A DNA stretch of 64,000 nt from Thermococcus sp. M39 (GTDB lineage: Archaea > Methanobacteriota_B > Thermococci > Thermococcales > Thermococcaceae): NCBI RefSeq assembly GCF_012027325.1, contig NZ_SNUG01000003.1, forward strand, positions 372,001-436,000. Reading direction: 5' to 3'. Made by a program: the position numbers and the translations under genes. The notes under the pieces are model-generated. The model did no database searches, was not told the DNA's origin, and was given only the letters and a program-made list of their open reading frames with translations. Numbering within the stretch: position 1 is the stretch's first letter; every line of letters begins with the position of its first letter. Below, in pieces: positions 45,079-54,600 of the stretch.

Positions 45079-45206
45079 TTTCTTCACCAAACTTTGTTGA
45101 TAATCCCCATAGTAATCATACCTTTATAACGTTTTTGGTTAATATTATACAAGTTTGGGAAAAGTATATATACAATGCCAGCATTACTAAGATTGGAGGT
45201 CATATC

Positions 45207-45503
45207 ATGGGATATTTTGCTGAAATGCTTAAAAGAGAGTTTGAGGAACTTGATGTTAAGGATATCTACACAACTAAGCTCGGAAGTAGGGATATAGAGA
45301 TTCTGGAAGTTAGTGCTTGTGACACTAAGTTTCTTGCCATGTTTCAAAGTGAGGAGAAAAAGCATGGACTTTATCTTTGGTCACTAATAATAACAAGTGC
45401 AAACAATACCAGGACCATTCGAGGCATTGATAGACTTGAAACTCTAAAAATGAGGATTAAAGAAAACGTAAGGGCAATAGTGGAAGGAATGAAAGAGGAT
45501 TAA
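45207..45503 (+). CDS. Small unknown protein, 98 residues
   Basis: I do not recognise this protein. It has a mixed strand/helix pattern with one Cys (EVSACDTKF) and a basic C-terminal helix. GGAGGT six bases before ATG 45207 supports the start, and AAAGTATATATAC at about 45161-45173 is a good TATA element. It shares its TAA with the opposite gene's stop in TTAA. Confidence 0.7.
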   Translation: MGYFAEMLKREFEELDVKDIYTTKLGSRDIEILEVSACDTKFLAMFQSEEKKHGLYLWSLIITSANNTRTIRGIDRLETLKMRIKENVRAIVEGMKED

Positions 45504-45997
45504 TCCTCCGGAAGCAGATAATAGAGATAGTGCGGTCTGTTGGTGAATTCATCTATAAAGACTACGACGCCATTCTTTGGCGGCTTTAAATAGTGAATCT
45601 CACCCTTTTTTGTCGTTACAGCAGCAAATGCATCGCTTTTTCTCACTCTATTGCCCACTCTAGCAATTAAAGTTGATACATAGCCTTCAACAGGCAGAAT
45701 CATCAATTCATCGCCCTTATATAATCTAATTTCTGTTCTTCTATCAGGTAAAACAATTATGGCATCGCAGAGCATCTTATGTTCATATTTATCAACATAG
45801 AAGTGGAATCTATCATAAATCTCCTTCTTCAGAATTTTTGCCTTTTCTTTATCTATAAACTCTGGAATTTTCTCTCCCTTTTTAAGCCTAACTTCAATGT
45901 TTCCTTGAATAATTATGCAGTCAACTTTAGCTTTCCCTTCGTCATCAAAGCACTCCTCATAGGAAGATTCCACATATAACTTTGGTATCCTTTCCAT
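45500..45997 (-). CDS. DUF2118-like protein
   Basis: A 165-residue protein similar to the archaeal DUF2118 group. The first half is mixed alpha/beta (IPKLYVESSYEECFDDEGKA). The second half has the barrel-like pattern GDELMILPVEGYVSTLIARVGNRVRKSDAFAAV, which resembles a biotinyl/lipoyl-type hammerhead without the modified Lys motif. Function is unknown. GGTGATTAATGT precedes the ATG. Confidence 0.6.
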   Translation of the reverse strand: MERIPKLYVESSYEECFDDEGKAKVDCIIIQGNIEVRLKKGEKIPEFIDKEKAKILKKEIYDRFHFYVDKYEHKMLCDAIIVLPDRRTEIRLYKGDELMILPVEGYVSTLIARVGNRVRKSDAFAAVTTKKGEIHYLKPPKNGVVVFIDEFTNRPHYLYYLLPED

Positions 45998-46070
45998 ACA
46001 TTAATCACCTAACTTTTTCAACAATGTAAAACTTTTTAAGTTTATCCATCATAACTATTTTTTGGTCAAA

Positions 46071-46910
46071 ATGAAACGAAAAGGCCTAGCATTGTTCTCA
46101 GTGCTGTTTCTCTTGATGGCGCTGATAATGAGCGGCCAAGCCAAAATAGAGGAGATTCCAAAAGGTTCACAAAATTATTATTGGATTGGTCTGTTTTTTG
46201 GAATTATCGTGATAGCTGCAGGCTTTATTATCCTTCAGATACTTTTGAGTTGGCAAGATTTGCCTACAAAGGGCAGAGCTGAGAACATTAATTGGCAAAT
46301 AATAGTTGCAATTTTTGCTGGAACGTTGATACTTTCTTTACCCTTGCTTTATGTGGTTTCTAAAACTCAGTTCCCTCCGATGACAGCAAATAACACCACC
46401 GTGCAAGGGGTGTATGTTGTTAACGGAAGCTATCATGTAACGTATTACGAAAAATACTTTAGAAATCCAGTTTTTCTCGGAAATCCTAACACAAAAATTA
46501 TTCTCTATGGATTTTTCGGCATAATATCGGTAGCTTTGATATATCTTTCGATAGCATTCTACAGAGACCTAAGTACCAAAAGAAGGATAAAGAAGCTTAA
46601 GGAGGAAGTTCAAGAGTTTGATAGAAGGCTTAAGGAAGAAGGAATTTCATTTATCGGAGATCCGAAGGATATTGTCATTAAGCTGTACAAAAACGCTGTG
46701 TTATGGCTTGAAATTTTGGGGATTCCCTACAGGGAAAGCTGGACTCACTGGGAGCATGCAGAGAGAGTAAAATATAAGCATGATGCATATGTTGAACTTG
46801 CACGGCTTTTTGAAAAAGCCAAGTATGCTCCAGAAAAAGTGACAATGGGAGATGCTAAAAGAGCTTATGAGCTTTACCTAACAATTAAGGGTGAGGAGCA
46901 TGAGAGTTAG
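46071..46910 (+). CDS. Membrane protein with DUF4129-like C-terminus
   Basis: A 279-residue protein with a signal-like first segment and two or three further membrane segments (about 40-60, 80-100, 145-165). Its cytosolic C-terminal region has LYKNAVLWLEILGIPYRESWTHWE and VELARLFEKAKYAPEKV, typical of DUF4129. Such proteins are encoded with MoxR ATPases and DUF58 proteins, as here. ATG 46071 was chosen over TTG 46062; a TTTTTAAG element near 46030 suggests a short leader. It is the first gene of a five-gene operon. Confidence 0.78.
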   Translation: MKRKGLALFSVLFLLMALIMSGQAKIEEIPKGSQNYYWIGLFFGIIVIAAGFIILQILLSWQDLPTKGRAENINWQIIVAIFAGTLILSLPLLYVVSKTQFPPMTANNTTVQGVYVVNGSYHVTYYEKYFRNPVFLGNPNTKIILYGFFGIISVALIYLSIAFYRDLSTKRRIKKLKEEVQEFDRRLKEEGISFIGDPKDIVIKLYKNAVLWLEILGIPYRESWTHWEHAERVKYKHDAYVELARLFEKAKYAPEKVTMGDAKRAYELYLTIKGEEHES

Positions 46911-47334
46911 TAAGGCATTATTTCTTGCAGCCCCATTTGCTCTAATGGCGTTTTTGGCTGGCTCTTATTTGATAAGATGGTTGGGTGTTATGATAGCGGG
47001 AGTTATTCTAATTGTGGTTCTCTTTGGTTTGGAAATTCAAAGTGAATACGTCCCGAGAAGAAAGCGAAACTTGATTTCCGGAAAGAGTGAGCTTGAGAGA
47101 TTGACCTCTGTTGTGAAGAGAGCTAGAAAAGGGAAGATGGCGAGAGAAATTATTGCCGAGGAAATTAGGGAAATTTACGCTCTTCTCTCTGATGAATACA
47201 CACATTTTGACCTTAAATCAAATCTTAATGAGGCGTTGAGGCTTCTTTACTCTGAAGGAGACTTTTATGAAAATCTGAAAAAAGCTCTAGAAATCGTGGA
47301 GGCGGATTTGAATGAAGATAGAAGAGGTGCATGA
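46900..47334 (+). CDS. Small two-TM protein of the MoxR operon
   Basis: A 144-residue protein with two close membrane segments (about 5-45) and a cytosolic helical tail with charged residues ([18 protein letters not shown]). I know no family for it; similar small membrane genes are common between DUF4129 and MoxR genes. ATG 46900 lies in GAGGAGCATG and overlaps the previous stop; the end overlaps the MoxR start by 23 bases. Confidence 0.72.
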   Translation: MRVSKALFLAAPFALMAFLAGSYLIRWLGVMIAGVILIVVLFGLEIQSEYVPRRKRNLISGKSELERLTSVVKRARKGKMAREIIAEEIREIYALLSDEYTHFDLKSNLNEALRLLYSEGDFYENLKKALEIVEADLNEDRRGA

Positions 47335-48265
47335 AAAGGGGAAGAGGATATTAAATGAAGTTGGAAAAGCGATAGTTGGCAAAGAGGAAGTTCTTAAGCT
47401 CATATTAACAACAATCCTTGCAGATGGGCATATTTTGATTGAAGACTTGCCAGGATTGGCAAAAACACTCATGGCAAAGAGCTTTGCAACAGCCTTGGGG
47501 GTTAAGTTCAGAAGAGTTCAGTTTACACCTGATTTATTGCCCTCAGACATTTTGGGTGTAAGCGTCTTCAACCAGAAAACATTGGAATTTGAATTCAGGA
47601 AGGGCCCAATTTTCACGAATATACTTTTAGCTGATGAGATTAACAGAGCTCCGCCAAAGACTCAATCCGCACTATTGGAGGCAATGCAGGAGAGGCAAGT
47701 GACGATTGAAGGTAAAACGTACTATCTGGAGAGGCCTTTTGTTGTTATTGCAACCCAAAACCCAATAGAGCAGGAGGGAACTTATCCTTTACCAGAGGCT
47801 CAGCTCGACCGTTTCCTTGTCAGACTTAGGGTCGGCTATCCAACAAAGCAAGAAGAAATTGAGATCCTCAAGAGGAGAATTGAGAGAAAAAAGGAGGAAG
47901 TTGACATAAATCCAATAGTTACTCCAGAGGAGGTCGTTAAGATGCAGAGAGCTGTTGAAGATGTTTATGTTAGCGATGCGATTTTGGAATACATAACTGA
48001 CATCGTCAAGGCTACGAGGGAAAACAAGAGGGAGATTGAGATTGGAGCTTCTCCGAGGGGAAGCTTGGCTTTGCTTAAGCTGTCAAGAGCTTACGCTGCT
48101 TTGGAAGGAAGGGACTACGTGATTCCAGACGATGTTAAGAAAGTTGCGGTTCCTGCTCTAAGCCATCGTTTGATACTAAAGAGAGAGCTCTGGTATACGA
48201 GAGTCAGCCAAGAGAGTGTCATGGAGAGGATTTTGGAGAAAGTTCCCGTTCCGAAGTTTGAGTAA
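47312..48265 (+). CDS. MoxR-family AAA+ ATPase
   Basis: A 317-residue AAA+ chaperone. The nucleotide loop is EDLPGLAKT, the usual MoxR form of Walker A, Walker B is [20 protein letters not shown], and sensor 1 lies in [20 protein letters not shown] with the LDRF Arg finger region after it. The C-terminal lid follows ([18 protein letters not shown]). MoxR proteins remodel partners that carry von Willebrand or DUF58 domains; the next gene encodes one. GTGGAGG precedes the ATG. Confidence 0.96.
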   Translation: MKIEEVHEKGKRILNEVGKAIVGKEEVLKLILTTILADGHILIEDLPGLAKTLMAKSFATALGVKFRRVQFTPDLLPSDILGVSVFNQKTLEFEFRKGPIFTNILLADEINRAPPKTQSALLEAMQERQVTIEGKTYYLERPFVVIATQNPIEQEGTYPLPEAQLDRFLVRLRVGYPTKQEEIEILKRRIERKKEEVDINPIVTPEEVVKMQRAVEDVYVSDAILEYITDIVKATRENKREIEIGASPRGSLALLKLSRAYAALEGRDYVIPDDVKKVAVPALSHRLILKRELWYTRVSQESVMERILEKVPVPKFE

Positions 48266-48276
48266 AGGGGATTCCT

Positions 48277-49515
48277 ATGGAAAAGAAGTTCCAGCCTACA
48301 GGAAAGGCAGAGCAGCTGTTGCTTGCATTGTGGCTCTCAGTTATGGCAGCTTTCTTCATGCTACGCTGGGATATGATTTACCTTACGTTACCAATCCTCT
48401 GGCTGTTCTTCATTGCAATAACCTTCTTTAAGCCGAGGCTTGATGTGGAAATTCAGAGAATCCTTCCCCATGATCGAATTCTTGAGGGGGCTGAAGTAAA
48501 GATAAAGCTGAAAATTAAGGCAAATGAGAGAATACCGAGCTTGAAAATTGTAGATGATTTGCCTAGAGGCCTTGAGCTTGTCGAGGGTAGAAACGAGTTT
48601 TTGCTGTCCTTTACAAGAGGCGAAGAAAAGGAAGTTTCTTATAAAGTCAAAGTCAAACGCGGCATTCATGAGTTTAATTTCATTAAGCTCAGCTATCAAG
48701 ACCCATTTGGCTTTTTCAAGATAGAGAAAACAATTGATTTGTATGATGAGCTTATCGGGGTTCCCACAATTGAAGACGTTGTAACACCTTATTCAACTAA
48801 GGGCACAAAGGTTACAGTCGGACCTCTGCCTTCTCCAAGAGTAGGTGAGGGGGTTGAGTTTCACGCGATTAGAGAATATCAGCCCGGTGATCCATTAAAG
48901 ATAATCAACTGGAAAGCGACTGCAAAGACTGGAAAAATAATGAGCAACGAGTATGAAAGCGAGAGAAAAGTTGATGTAATCTTAATCGTTGATGCAACAT
49001 ATAAAGGCGAGAACGTCTTTGATAATCTAATAAGGGCTGCTGCATCATTTATGCTGGACTGCCTCAACAACGGAACGAGCTTTGGGCTTTTGCTAGCTGA
49101 AGATGTCCCCTTATGGATTAGGGTGGATTATGGAAAGAGGCATTTCTTCAAGTGCATTGATTTCTTAAGCATAGCAAAGCCAGATAAGAACAACATGATA
49201 GCTTACCAAGTTGAGCATTTGGTTAGGAGCAGGTTTCCAGCGAGGGCACAGATACTTTACTTCTCACCACTTATAACTGAAGAAGGAAGGGAAGCTTTGA
49301 GGGTTTTATACCGCTATGGTTACAAGGTTGTGGTCATAAGTCCAAATCCTTACTCGGTAGTTAAACCCAAGAGCGAGGAGGAAGCTTTAGCTTTAAAGAT
49401 ACTTCAGCTCAAGAGAAAGGCCCATTTAAGGAAGCTCGCTGCATATGGGATAATAATAGATTGGGACGTTAATAAACCTCTTAAAACAGCGATAGCGGAG
49501 GTAGTTAAGATATGA
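48277..49515 (+). CDS. DUF58 protein (vWA-like), MoxR partner
   Basis: A 412-residue protein with two N-terminal membrane segments (about 12-50), a beta-sandwich domain, and the DUF58 signature EFHAIREYQPGDPLKIINWKATAKTG in two pieces. The following VDVILIVDATYKGE has a degenerate MIDAS-like (vWA) start. It probably works with the MoxR ATPase in maturation of a surface or membrane complex. GGGG upstream of the ATG; overlaps the next gene in ATGA. Confidence 0.9.
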   Translation: MEKKFQPTGKAEQLLLALWLSVMAAFFMLRWDMIYLTLPILWLFFIAITFFKPRLDVEIQRILPHDRILEGAEVKIKLKIKANERIPSLKIVDDLPRGLELVEGRNEFLLSFTRGEEKEVSYKVKVKRGIHEFNFIKLSYQDPFGFFKIEKTIDLYDELIGVPTIEDVVTPYSTKGTKVTVGPLPSPRVGEGVEFHAIREYQPGDPLKIINWKATAKTGKIMSNEYESERKVDVILIVDATYKGENVFDNLIRAAASFMLDCLNNGTSFGLLLAEDVPLWIRVDYGKRHFFKCIDFLSIAKPDKNNMIAYQVEHLVRSRFPARAQILYFSPLITEEGREALRVLYRYGYKVVVISPNPYSVVKPKSEEEALALKILQLKRKAHLRKLAAYGIIIDWDVNKPLKTAIAEVVKI

Positions 49516-49931
49516 AAAAGCCGAGGATGAGATTTTCGCCGATACCTTTAATCATTTTGGCATTCCTCTTGCTCAGCTATCCCAAGCTTCTGCCCGTTTT
49601 AGTTTTGGCTTTACCGGCATTTTTGTCTTACTTCCTTGGAGTGCTCTTTTTAGTGGCTTTCATAATTTTGCTCCTTTACTATAAAATTGGGGGAATGTTT
49701 GGTGTTCTTTTAGTTGCTCTAGCTCTGCTCTTTGTGGAATCTGCGTACTTGGATAGAGAAAAAGCGCCGAAGGAGCATTATTTAATTTTGACGGTTTCAG
49801 TCCTCCTAGCCCTGCCGACTTATTTGTTCATCAGAACTCTGGCAGTAGCAATGCCCCGTTTTGAAGTTACGGCGATAGCGATGCTGATACTCCTTACCCT
49901 CTATGCCTTTTCGAAAGTTGTGACTGATTAG
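49512..49931 (+). CDS. Small membrane protein at the end of the MoxR operon
   Basis: A 139-residue, very hydrophobic protein with about four membrane segments and no known family. It starts in an ATGA overlap with the DUF58 gene, so it belongs to that operon. Its TAG stop overlaps the TAA of the opposite PfkB gene in the four bases TTAG. Confidence 0.72.
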   Translation: MKKPRMRFSPIPLIILAFLLLSYPKLLPVLVLALPAFLSYFLGVLFLVAFIILLLYYKIGGMFGVLLVALALLFVESAYLDREKAPKEHYLILTVSVLLALPTYLFIRTLAVAMPRFEVTAIAMLILLTLYAFSKVVTD

Positions 49932-50758
49932 ATGCTCCAACTTCCTTTTTTCTTCAGAACTTCCCTTGCTCTAAAGAGACCTTGAGCAACACATTCTTTC
50001 AATGACTTTCCCTTTGAATAATACGCTAAAAATCCGCCAGCAAAGGCATCTCCTGCCCCTGTCGGATCAACGATCTTGTCTATGGGTAATGCCTCGAATT
50101 CTGCAAACTTCTCTCCATCATAGACGAGGACTCCCCTTTCTCCTCTTGTTATCACAACGATTTTGGCTCCCCATTCATGGAGAACTTTCGCTGCTTCTTT
50201 GATGTTGTCTGTTTTTGTTATCACTTTCGCTTCTCTTTCGTTTGGGAAAATTACTTCAACTCCAGCCACTATCTTTTTCAAAAGCTCAGTTTTTGTTTTA
50301 TAGTCCTCCATATAAGTTGGGTTGAAGTCGAGGCTTATTCTTTTGCCTTTTAGGCGTTTAATTAATTTTAGCTGCTCTTCTGGTGGGATTGGTGCTATGT
50401 GGAAAACCTCGGCACTCATGTATTCCTCCGGAATTTCAATTTCACCCATCCTTTGAGCAACGCCCATATCAACGGGAGCGTCAACACTTCCATCCTCGTG
50501 ATATATCATGTAGATGTGAATTGTCCTCCCTTCGAGGATGTGAACTCCTCTAATATCTAAAATTTCGCTCAGCTTTTTTAACCACTCTTCTGGAAAATCC
50601 CTGCCGACCTTAGTAACCAATCCAACTTTTGCACCGCTTAGTGCTGCTGAGGTTGCAACGGCAGCGGCAGCTCCTCCTGGCTGCAGAATCTCTTCTCTTT
50701 TGGGGAACCTGATATGGTCTATTGAAACATGGCCAATGACAACCAAATCTAACTCCAT
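49928..50758 (-). CDS. PfkB-family carbohydrate/nucleoside kinase
   Basis: A 276-residue ribokinase-like kinase. The N-terminal sugar-binding part has GHVSIDHIRFP and PGGAAAAVATSAALSGAKVG. The C-terminal motif DPTGAGDAFAGGFLAY contains the catalytic Asp and anion hole. The substrate is not evident; archaeal relatives act on ribose-1-phosphate, cytidine or inositol. GGGGAGGGCG precedes the ATG. Confidence 0.92.
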   Translation of the reverse strand: MELDLVVIGHVSIDHIRFPKREEILQPGGAAAAVATSAALSGAKVGLVTKVGRDFPEEWLKKLSEILDIRGVHILEGRTIHIYMIYHEDGSVDAPVDMGVAQRMGEIEIPEEYMSAEVFHIAPIPPEEQLKLIKRLKGKRISLDFNPTYMEDYKTKTELLKKIVAGVEVIFPNEREAKVITKTDNIKEAAKVLHEWGAKIVVITRGERGVLVYDGEKFAEFEALPIDKIVDPTGAGDAFAGGFLAYYSKGKSLKECVAQGLFRAREVLKKKGSWSI

Positions 50759-50908
50759 ATCGCCCTCCCCTAACTTGACAAATTGCTTTATTTATCTTTT
50801 GGCTGTTGAGTAATCCTTTTCTACTCCTCTTACTCCGTTTAGATGAATATCGAAAAGATTTAAAAGGTTGAAAAGAATCTTAAAAACAAAGTTTAATGGG
50901 TGATTAGG

Positions 50909-52408
50909 ATGGAAGAAGTCTTTCAAAATGAGGTTATAAAACAAATTTTGTTGAAATACAGGACGATATGGGCAATTGGACACGCTCAAAGTGTTCTCGG
51001 TTGGGATATGGAGGTAAACATGCCAAAAGAGGGTATAACTGAGAGGAGCGTTGCTCAAGGAGAACTTTCAGTGTTAAATCAGAAGTTCATTTTAGAGCCA
51101 AAATTTGTTGAACTCGTTGAGAAAGCAGAAGGAGAAGACCTTAACGATTATGAAAGAGGTGTTGTGAGGGTTCTTAAGCGCTCAATTAAGATAGCAAAGG
51201 CATTCCCTCCAGAATTTGTCAGAGAGATGAGTGAGGTTAGGAGCAAAGCAACGATGGCATGGGCAGAAGCAAAGCAAAAGAACGATTTCAAACTCTTTGA
51301 GCCTTATCTTGACAAAATCATAGAACTTTCAAGGAAAGCCGCTGACTATCTCGGCTATGATGAGTATCCATACGATGCTTTACTCGACCTGTACGAAGAA
51401 GGATTAAGGATCAGGGACTTAGACCCAATATTTGAGAAACTCGAAAAAGATCTCAAGCCTATTCTTGATAGAATTCTTGAAGAAGGAAAATTCCCAAAAG
51501 AGCATCCACTTGAAAAAGAGAAGTACGATATTGAAGCAATGAAAAAGGTAAATCTCGAGATACTCAAGCTTTTTGGCTATCCTCTAGGAACAAGAGGCCG
51601 CTTAGATGTTTCGCCTCATCCATTCACGACAGAATTTGGAATAAAAGATGTTAGAATAACAACGAGATATGAGGGTTTTGACTTTAAGAGAACTCTATTG
51701 GCCGTAGTCCACGAATTTGGACATGCTCTCTATGAACTTCAGCAAGATGAAAGGTTCATGTTCTCTCCAATAGCAGGTGGGGTTTCTCTTGGCATTCACG
51801 AGAGTCAAAGCAGATTCTGGGAAAACATCATTGGCCGCTCGAGAGAATTTGCAGAATTAGTTTACCCAATTCTCAGGGATAATCTTCCGTTTATCTCAAA
51901 CTATACCCCAGAAGACATCTATTATTACTTCAACACTGTTAGACCAGATTTCATTAGAGTTGAGGCTGATGAAGTAACTTACAACATGCACATCCTCTTG
52001 AGGTACAAGCTTGAAAAGCTCATGATAAACGAAGGATTAAGGGCAAGTGAAGTTGCAGAGCTTTGGAACGATGAGATGGAGCGCTTGTTGGGAATTAGGC
52101 CAAAAACTTACAGTGAAGGAGTTCTTCAGGATATACACTGGGCTCATGCAACAATTGGCTACTTCCCAACATACACATTGGGTACACTTTTAGCAACCCA
52201 GATTAGGGCATACATCACTAAGGACATTCCAGACTTCTATGAGAAAGTTCAGAGAGGGGAATTCGAACCAATAAAAGAATGGCTGAGGGAAAAAGTGCAC
52301 AAATATGGTTCAGTATATCCACCAAAAGAATTGTTGGAGAGGAGCTTTGGAGAAGGTGTAAATCCAGAATACTTCATTGAGTATTTGAAGGAGAAGTATC
52401 TTGGATAG
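50909..52408 (+). CDS. M32-family carboxypeptidase (Taq-like)
   Basis: A 499-residue metallo-carboxypeptidase. The zinc motif is HEFGH in AVVHEFGHALYE, and the third ligand Glu is in HESQSRFWEN. The conserved DVRITTRY and HWAHATIGYFPTYTLGT motifs confirm M32. It trims C-terminal residues from peptides in the cytosol and fits the peptide-based metabolism of these archaea. ATG 50909 follows GGGTGATTAG. Its end overlaps the ASCH gene's end by 35 bases. Confidence 0.96.
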   Translation: MEEVFQNEVIKQILLKYRTIWAIGHAQSVLGWDMEVNMPKEGITERSVAQGELSVLNQKFILEPKFVELVEKAEGEDLNDYERGVVRVLKRSIKIAKAFPPEFVREMSEVRSKATMAWAEAKQKNDFKLFEPYLDKIIELSRKAADYLGYDEYPYDALLDLYEEGLRIRDLDPIFEKLEKDLKPILDRILEEGKFPKEHPLEKEKYDIEAMKKVNLEILKLFGYPLGTRGRLDVSPHPFTTEFGIKDVRITTRYEGFDFKRTLLAVVHEFGHALYELQQDERFMFSPIAGGVSLGIHESQSRFWENIIGRSREFAELVYPILRDNLPFISNYTPEDIYYYFNTVRPDFIRVEADEVTYNMHILLRYKLEKLMINEGLRASEVAELWNDEMERLLGIRPKTYSEGVLQDIHWAHATIGYFPTYTLGTLLATQIRAYITKDIPDFYEKVQRGEFEPIKEWLREKVHKYGSVYPPKELLERSFGEGVNPEYFIEYLKEKYLG

Positions 52409-52724
52409 GTTCTATTTCAATAGCCGCAACGCCCCATTTTTTCTCTTCTTCTTCGCTGTAAAACTGTCTGTAAATTTTCACTCCTTCTTCTATGCTTTTA
52501 ATCCCTGGTAAAACGTTCTCCAAGCCTTCTTTTTTGAGCATTTCTATAAAAGAGGGGTAAACTCTAATGTCCTTAACTTTGACTTTAAGCTTTCCTTCGA
52601 AGATTATGATGTCTCCTGGCTTAATTTGTCTGCGCTTTTCGTCATACAACCGACCCTCTATTTTTTTCTTTCCTTCGGCTATCAGTTTGAGGTACTCTTC
52701 TTGGAGCCCCATTTCCCATTCCAT
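52374..52724 (-). CDS. ASCH-domain protein
   Basis: A 116-residue single ASCH (PUA-like) domain: EYLKLIAEGKKKIEGRLYDE contains the GxKxxEGR core that binds RNA or nucleotides, followed by KPGDIIIFEGKLKVKVKDI. Its C-terminal QFYSEEEEKKWGVAAIEIEP is typical. It may act in RNA modification or as an amidohydrolase; neither is proven. ATG 52724 has GAGGTGAACCG upstream, ten bases after the flavoprotein stop. Confidence 0.9.
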   Translation of the reverse strand: MEWEMGLQEEYLKLIAEGKKKIEGRLYDEKRRQIKPGDIIIFEGKLKVKVKDIRVYPSFIEMLKKEGLENVLPGIKSIEEGVKIYRQFYSEEEEKKWGVAAIEIEPIQDTSPSNTQ

Positions 52725-52734
52725 ACGGTTCACC

Positions 52735-53850
52735 TCAGAGCAAATATCTAATTATCATAGGCGTAACTTTCAATGCCCTAGCTAAAAGCTTTGGATGTTT
52801 TATAAGGGCTTTTATGGTCTTTGCATGCTCATCAAAGTCTGCTGTGCTTTCAATAACCTCTATTGCTTCTCTGCTTGATAAAACCTCGAAAAGCTTTTCA
52901 ATCTGTTCTTGGTTGAGGTTCTTGAAAAGCTTCCTCGCTTTCAATCCGAAGGAAATCTCACGTTTTATGTTCTTACAAAGCCTTTCATAGTCTTCGGGTT
53001 TTCCGTTAATGAGGGAATAGGCGAGAGCATACGCACAGTATATTCCATATGCAATTCCTCCAGCGGTTAAAGGCTTAATTTGGAGTGCAGCATCTCCCAC
53101 TAATGCAACGTTCCCTTTAATCCATGGCTTTCTAACGCCCAATGCAACATTTCCAGCTTTAAACTCGACAATATTTGTTTCTTCCAGCATTCTGGCCTTT
53201 ATAAAGTTGAAGAGAGTATCAAGCCTTCCGAAGGTTCCAACTCTTGCTAGGCTTTCATTTATTGGGGCAACCCAGAAGAAAAAGTCTCCATTGAGTTCTT
53301 TATTTACCCAAAGCTCAACGAAATCTGGTTTCTCAAACTCTCCAACAATCTCGACTTCATAACCACTTAAGAATTCCGCATTAGTTTTTGCACCAATTTC
53401 TTGAGCTACTTTGCTGTTCACACCATCCGCTCCGATATAAAAGTCAGCGTTTATCTCAAATCTGTCATTAAACCTCTGAAGAACGGCTTTTCCATTTCTG
53501 AAGCCCAGAAATCTTGTATTCATGTAGTATTCAGCTCCCCTTTTCACTGCTCTCTCTGCTAAGCTTTTTTCGAGAATCTTTCTATCAACCATGTATGCTT
53601 GGGGTTCTTTTCTCTTAATCTCAAAGCTTTGTATCCTTGAGTAGAAAACTGCTCCTCTCAGCTTGTTGATTATGGCCTCTTTTGGAAGTTTTAGCTCTTC
53701 GTAACTCTTTGCCCCAATAATTCCAGTGCATGCCTTTCTACCAAAAGAGCTCTTTGCCTCAATTACAGCTACTTTGTAATGTCTCGCAAGCAGAGTCGCT
53801 AAATAATTGCCAACTACACTACCGCCAATAATTGCAATATCATATTTCAT
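52735..53850 (-). CDS. FAD-dependent geranylgeranyl-reductase-like oxidoreductase
   Basis: A 371-residue flavoprotein. IAIIGGSVVGNYLATLLARH is the N-terminal dinucleotide-binding motif (GxGxxG altered to GGSVVG), IGADGVNSKV the second FAD motif, and VALVGDAALQIKPLTAGGIAYG the third. The family includes archaeal enzymes that saturate isoprenoid chains of membrane lipids. The CTGIIG segment carries the Cys common in such reductases. Lipid versus other substrates cannot be settled. GAGGGAGAG precedes the ATG. Confidence 0.85.
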   Translation of the reverse strand: MKYDIAIIGGSVVGNYLATLLARHYKVAVIEAKSSFGRKACTGIIGAKSYEELKLPKEAIINKLRGAVFYSRIQSFEIKRKEPQAYMVDRKILEKSLAERAVKRGAEYYMNTRFLGFRNGKAVLQRFNDRFEINADFYIGADGVNSKVAQEIGAKTNAEFLSGYEVEIVGEFEKPDFVELWVNKELNGDFFFWVAPINESLARVGTFGRLDTLFNFIKARMLEETNIVEFKAGNVALGVRKPWIKGNVALVGDAALQIKPLTAGGIAYGIYCAYALAYSLINGKPEDYERLCKNIKREISFGLKARKLFKNLNQEQIEKLFEVLSSREAIEVIESTADFDEHAKTIKALIKHPKLLARALKVTPMIIRYLL

Positions 53851-53913
53851 CTCTCTCCCTCAACTTAGATGAGCTTTTAAATCCTATAAAGTTTAGCTTT
53901 AATAGGTGATAAC

Positions 53914-54513
53914 ATGAAGGTTCTAGTTACTGGCTTTGAGCCATTTGGAGGAGAAAAGGTAAATCCCTCTTGGGAAGCTGTTAAAATGCTTCCAGATGTG
54001 ATAGGGAATGCTGAAATTGTCAAGTATCAGCTCCCAGTCAGTTTCAAAAAAGTTAGGGAGCTCTTGCCAGAGATCATTTCAAAGGAAAAGCCAGAAGTGA
54101 TAATCCTAACAGGCCAAGCCGGAGGAAGAGTAAACATAACAGTTGAAAGGGTTGCAATAAATGTTATGGATTCAACGAAAGAGGACAACGACGGATATAA
54201 ACCAGAAGATGAGCCAATCTTTGAAGATGCTCCCGCAGCTTACTTCTCAACTTTGCCGATAAAACGAATTGTAAAAGCTTTAAGGGAAAATAAAATACCA
54301 GCAATGGTTTCAAATACTGCTGGAACTTATGTGTGCAATACTGCAATGTTTACCGCTCTCCACTACATTGCTATACATAAGTTAAATGCCAAAGCGGGGT
54401 TTATTCATGTTCCCTACATTCCAGAGCAAGTGTTAGAGAAAAATGCTCCATCAATGCCGTTAGAAATGATAAAGAGAGCAATAGAAATTGCTATTGTAGA
54501 AAGTCTCGGTTAA
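53914..54513 (+). CDS. pcp: Pyrrolidone-carboxylate peptidase
   Basis: A 199-residue family C15 cysteine peptidase that removes N-terminal pyroglutamate. VTGFEPFGGEKVNPSWEAV is the usual start. The catalytic triad is visible: Glu in RVNITVERVA, Cys in NTAGTYVCNTAMF, and His in GFIHVPYIPEQ. AGGTGATAAC lies before the ATG. It has one fewer Cys cluster than mesophilic forms, as expected in a heat-stable version. Confidence 0.97.
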   Translation: MKVLVTGFEPFGGEKVNPSWEAVKMLPDVIGNAEIVKYQLPVSFKKVRELLPEIISKEKPEVIILTGQAGGRVNITVERVAINVMDSTKEDNDGYKPEDEPIFEDAPAAYFSTLPIKRIVKALRENKIPAMVSNTAGTYVCNTAMFTALHYIAIHKLNAKAGFIHVPYIPEQVLEKNAPSMPLEMIKRAIEIAIVESLG

Positions 54514-54531
54514 TCTTTCTTTTCATTTTTT
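54514..54531 (+). terminator. T-rich terminator after pcp
   Basis: TCTTTCTTTTCATTTTTT follows the stop codon directly. Confidence 0.45.
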
Positions 54532-54600
54532 AGGCAATATTTTTAAGATGTATCTCTAACTATCACCCAAGGCGAGACTATAAAACCTTGTGAGAAGGTG

